Assembly: GCA_016213125.1 (NCBI GenBank)
Contig: JACRBR010000332.1
Coordinates: forward strand, 1-5,106
Reading direction: 5' to 3'
From: Chloroflexota bacterium
GTDB taxonomy: Bacteria > Chloroflexota > Dehalococcoidia > DSTF01 > JACRBR01
Length of the DNA: 5,106 bases
Of this stretch, positions 5,072 through 5,106 are shown piece by piece (position 1 is the stretch's first letter; every line of letters begins with the position of its first letter). The notes beneath the pieces were generated by a model that saw only the letters and a program-made list of their open reading frames with translations, had not been told where the DNA came from and ran no database searches. A program made the position numbers and the translations under genes.

Positions 5072-5106
5072 ATGGGCGGCTACGAGTACCGGGGGTTGAT
5101 GGCGCA
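5072..5106 (+). CDS. N-terminal fragment, possibly a SAM-dependent methyltransferase
   Basis: Only eleven full codons are inside the window, reading MGGYEYRGLMA, and the gene leaves the right edge. A YEY(R/K)GLMA-type opening is found in some class I SAM-dependent methyltransferases, where it precedes a tryptophan-aspartate pair, but the fragment is far too short for a firm call. The ATG at 5072 is favoured over the in-frame ATG at 5099 because a -10-like box sits at leaderless distance from it. It is divergent from the monooxygenase gene. Confidence 0.4.
   Translation, partial: MGGYEYRGLMA

Overview
The window is a GC-rich bacterial segment with three complete genes on the minus strand, all reading right to left, and the first codons of a fourth gene running out of the right edge on the plus strand. 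The organism cannot be named from sequence alone. The GC-biased codon use, -10-like boxes a few bases before two start codons (leaderless style), and many small GTAG-tailed palindromes between genes would fit an environmental Chloroflexota- or Actinobacteriota-like genome; this is a weak inference.

Layout, in minus-strand transcription order. A type I Baeyer-Villiger/flavin-containing monooxygenase (4966 to 3320) is followed after 160 bp by a ferredoxin-type sulfite/nitrite reductase with siroheme and [4Fe-4S] motifs (3159 to 1378). After a 430 bp repeat-rich gap comes an iron-sulfur type adenylyl-sulfate (APS/PAPS) reductase, cysH (947 to 186). A 105 bp divergent intergenic region separates the monooxygenase from a plus-strand gene starting at 5072, of which 11 full codons are visible; its N-terminus resembles some SAM-dependent methyltransferases.

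The two central genes form consecutive steps of assimilatory sulfate reduction: CysH makes sulfite from activated sulfate, and the siroheme enzyme takes sulfite to sulfide for cysteine synthesis. This context favours sulfite over nitrite as the reductase substrate. The reductase has its own well-formed promoter (TTGACC, 18 bp, GATAAT), a near-perfect 13-bp palindrome at the predicted transcription start, and a C(UUCG)G hairpin touching a strong Shine-Dalgarno sequence. The monooxygenase has its own start signal, and nothing in the sequence ties it functionally to sulfur assimilation.

The noncoding DNA is the most unusual part. Five short hairpins, in two stem families, all carry the tetranucleotide GTAG at the same side and point the same way; this is the architecture of REP elements mobilised by RAYT (REP-associated tyrosine) transposases. 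Two of them start exactly 7 nt after the stop codons of cysH and the sulfite reductase. Between the cysH promoter region and these hairpins lies a second, unrelated array of A-rich (minus-strand) imperfect repeats of about 41 bp. No tRNA, rRNA, CRISPR array or complete mobile element is visible, and no wholly new multi-gene system is apparent.
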